DNA from: Colwellia sp. 1_MG-2023
GTDB taxonomy: Bacteria > Pseudomonadota > Gammaproteobacteria > Enterobacterales > Alteromonadaceae
Assembly (NCBI RefSeq): GCF_030546755.1
Contig: NZ_JAUOPE010000004.1
Coordinates: 280,951-344,950, forward strand
Reading direction: 5' to 3'
Length of the DNA stretch: 64,000 bases
Shown here: positions 63,330-64,000 of the stretch, in pieces
How positions within the stretch are numbered: the first letter of the stretch is position 1
How the letters are laid out: each line of letters begins with the position of its first letter
The notes under the pieces: model-generated
Told to the model about the DNA's origin: nothing
Database searches by the model: none
What the model saw: the letters and a program-made list of their open reading frames with translations, nothing else
Program-made: the position numbers and the translations under genes

Positions 63330-63351
63330 GGGCAAAACATTACTCTAGAAT
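63324..63351 (+). promoter_or_regulatory. Stable-RNA promoter of the tRNA-tuf operon
   Basis: TTGCAA (63324-63329), 16-bp spacer, TAGAAT (63346-63351), then the GC-containing discriminator TCGCACC. This is the feature that makes tRNA promoters sensitive to ppGpp. The first tRNA begins 20 bp after the -10 box. Confidence 0.65.
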
Positions 63352-63370
63352 TCGCACCACTTAATGTAGT

Positions 63371-63446
<76 letters not shown>

Positions 63447-63493
63447 TTAATACTTAATGACTATGATGAAATAGTGATTAAGTCCAAAATATT

Positions 63494-63578
63494 GGAGGGG
63501 TTCCCGAGTGGCCAAAGGGATCAGACTGTAAATCTGACGGCTCCGCCTTCGGTGGTTCGAATCCACCTCCCTCCACCA
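63494..63578 (+). tRNA. tyrU: tRNA-Tyr (anticodon GTA)
   Basis: 85 nt with encoded CCA. Class II tRNA with a long variable arm (CGGCTCCGCCTTCGG). Acceptor GGAGGGG/CCCTCC pairs, anticodon loop CTGTAAA (GTA) and T-loop GTTCGAATC. Confidence 0.97.
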
Positions 63579-63604
63579 TTTTGCAGAGATAACTAAAAGA
63601 TTAA

Positions 63605-63678
63605 GCGGGCGTCGTATAGTGGTAATACCTTAGCCTTCCAAGCTAAAGCTGCGAGTTCGATTCTCGCCGCCCGCTCCA
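63605..63678 (+). tRNA. glyT: tRNA-Gly (anticodon TCC)
   Basis: 74 nt with CCA. Acceptor GCGGGCG/CGCCCGC, D-loop GTATAGTGGTAATAC, anticodon loop CTTCCAA (TCC), T-loop GTTCGATTC. Confidence 0.97.
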
Positions 63679-63692
63679 TTTTTAAGTTGAAT

Positions 63693-63768
63693 GCTGATAT
63701 GGCTCAGTTGGTAGAGCGCACCCTTGGTAAGGGTGAGGTCGGCAGTTCGAATCTGCCTATCAGCACCA
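63693..63768 (+). tRNA. thrT: tRNA-Thr (anticodon GGT)
   Basis: 76 nt with CCA. Acceptor GCTGATA/TATCAGC, D-loop GGCTCAGTTGGTAGAGC, anticodon loop TTGGTAA (GGT), T-loop GTTCGAATC. Followed 77 bp later by tuf. Confidence 0.97.
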
Positions 63769-63845
63769 TTCCTTAATTCTTGGTCTATTCTTTATCTCTA
63801 GTAAATAATTTATTAATTTTGTTAACACCCTTGAGGTATTTTATA

Positions 63846-64000
63846 ATGGCTAAAGAAAAATTTGAACGTTCGAAACCACATGTAAACGTTGGTACAATCG
63901 GACACGTTGATCACGGTAAGACTACGTTAACAGCTGCTATCTCTGCGGTATTAACAAAAGCTTTCGGTGGTGATGTAAAAGACTTCGCACAAATTGATAA
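63846..64000 (+). CDS. tuf: Translation elongation factor Tu, 5' part
   Basis: The ATG at 63846 follows a GAGG RBS. The visible 51 codons read [18 protein letters not shown] and then [19 protein letters not shown], with the G1 P-loop GHVDHGKT of EF-Tu. GTPase that brings aminoacyl-tRNA to the ribosome. Location after thrU-tyrU-glyT-thrT corresponds to tufB of E. coli. The gene continues beyond the window. Confidence 0.97.
   Translation, partial: MAKEKFERSKPHVNVGTIGHVDHGKTTLTAAISAVLTKAFGGDVKDFAQID

Overview
The window is AT-rich chromosomal DNA from a marine gammaproteobacterium. The best fit is an Alteromonadales member of the Colwelliaceae (Colwellia/Thalassotalea-like). Reasons: the murB-birA-coaX-tRNA(Thr-Tyr-Gly-Thr)-tuf order at the right end, the ompR-envZ pair, a nagX/nagP chitin-sugar cluster, a PEP-CTERM surface protein and protein sequences typical of that group. 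I see no rRNA, CRISPR array, insertion sequence, integrase or prophage. The assignment is made from memory of gene families, without database searches.

Layout. (1) 1-10474, minus strand: a polysaccharide/glycan locus. It has a PglF/WbpM-like 4,6-dehydratase (cut by the window edge), a sugar aminotransferase, a NeuD/PglD acetyltransferase and a PglC-like phosphoglycosyl transferase. With these are three GT4 glycosyltransferases, a Wzy-like membrane protein and a Wzx-like flippase. The first four resemble the UDP-diacetylbacillosamine route and its transfer to undecaprenyl phosphate. (2) 10887-18891: mscS, an AraC regulator, then an N-acetylglucosamine/chitobiose block (nagX, nagP, GH20 lipoprotein, ROK kinase). 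(3) 19089-26349: a seven-gene tryptophan-degradation operon from tryptophan 2,3-dioxygenase down to 2-aminomuconate deaminase (kynurenine/3-hydroxyanthranilate meta-cleavage route). It lacks only the formamidase in its upper part. A candidate formamidase (alpha/beta hydrolase, HGGYW motif) lies at 41148-42092. (4) 26563-30052: ArsR plus SRPBCC pair, an S41 protease lipoprotein, a LysR regulator. (5) 30283-38389: a D-serine-dehydratase-like PLP enzyme, RpiR regulator, N-acyl-D-amino-acid deacylase, RidA, sodium:solute symporter and a second GH20. I read this as a catabolic unit for N-acetyl-D-glucosaminic acid, the oxidised end product of LPMO attack on chitin.

(6) 38589-41140: PEP-CTERM protein, secreted tail-collar-domain protein, Sel1-repeat protein. 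(7) 42377-49961: M1 aminopeptidase lipoprotein; an ECF sigma / zinc anti-sigma / two paralogous PDZ protein operon bracketed by two identical terminators; an FKBP isomerase; a formyltransferase and a TlpA-like thioredoxin. (8) 50267-53962: a Tat-exported molybdenum hydroxylase (IorAB type) and two small proteins of uncertain role. (9) 54310-60411: ompR-envZ, then a polysaccharide export operon (outer-membrane barrel, short Wza-like protein, Wzc-like BY-kinase), which may serve the glycan locus at the left end. (10) 60481-64000: murB, birA, coaX, a stable-RNA promoter, four tRNAs and the start of tuf.

Taken together, the window shows a chitin- and amino-acid-scavenging marine bacterium. It has parallel routes for ordinary GlcNAc and probably for oxidised GlcNAc, full tryptophan catabolism and surface polysaccharide production. 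Several starts were moved to internal ATG codons with better ribosome binding sites; this is stated per gene.
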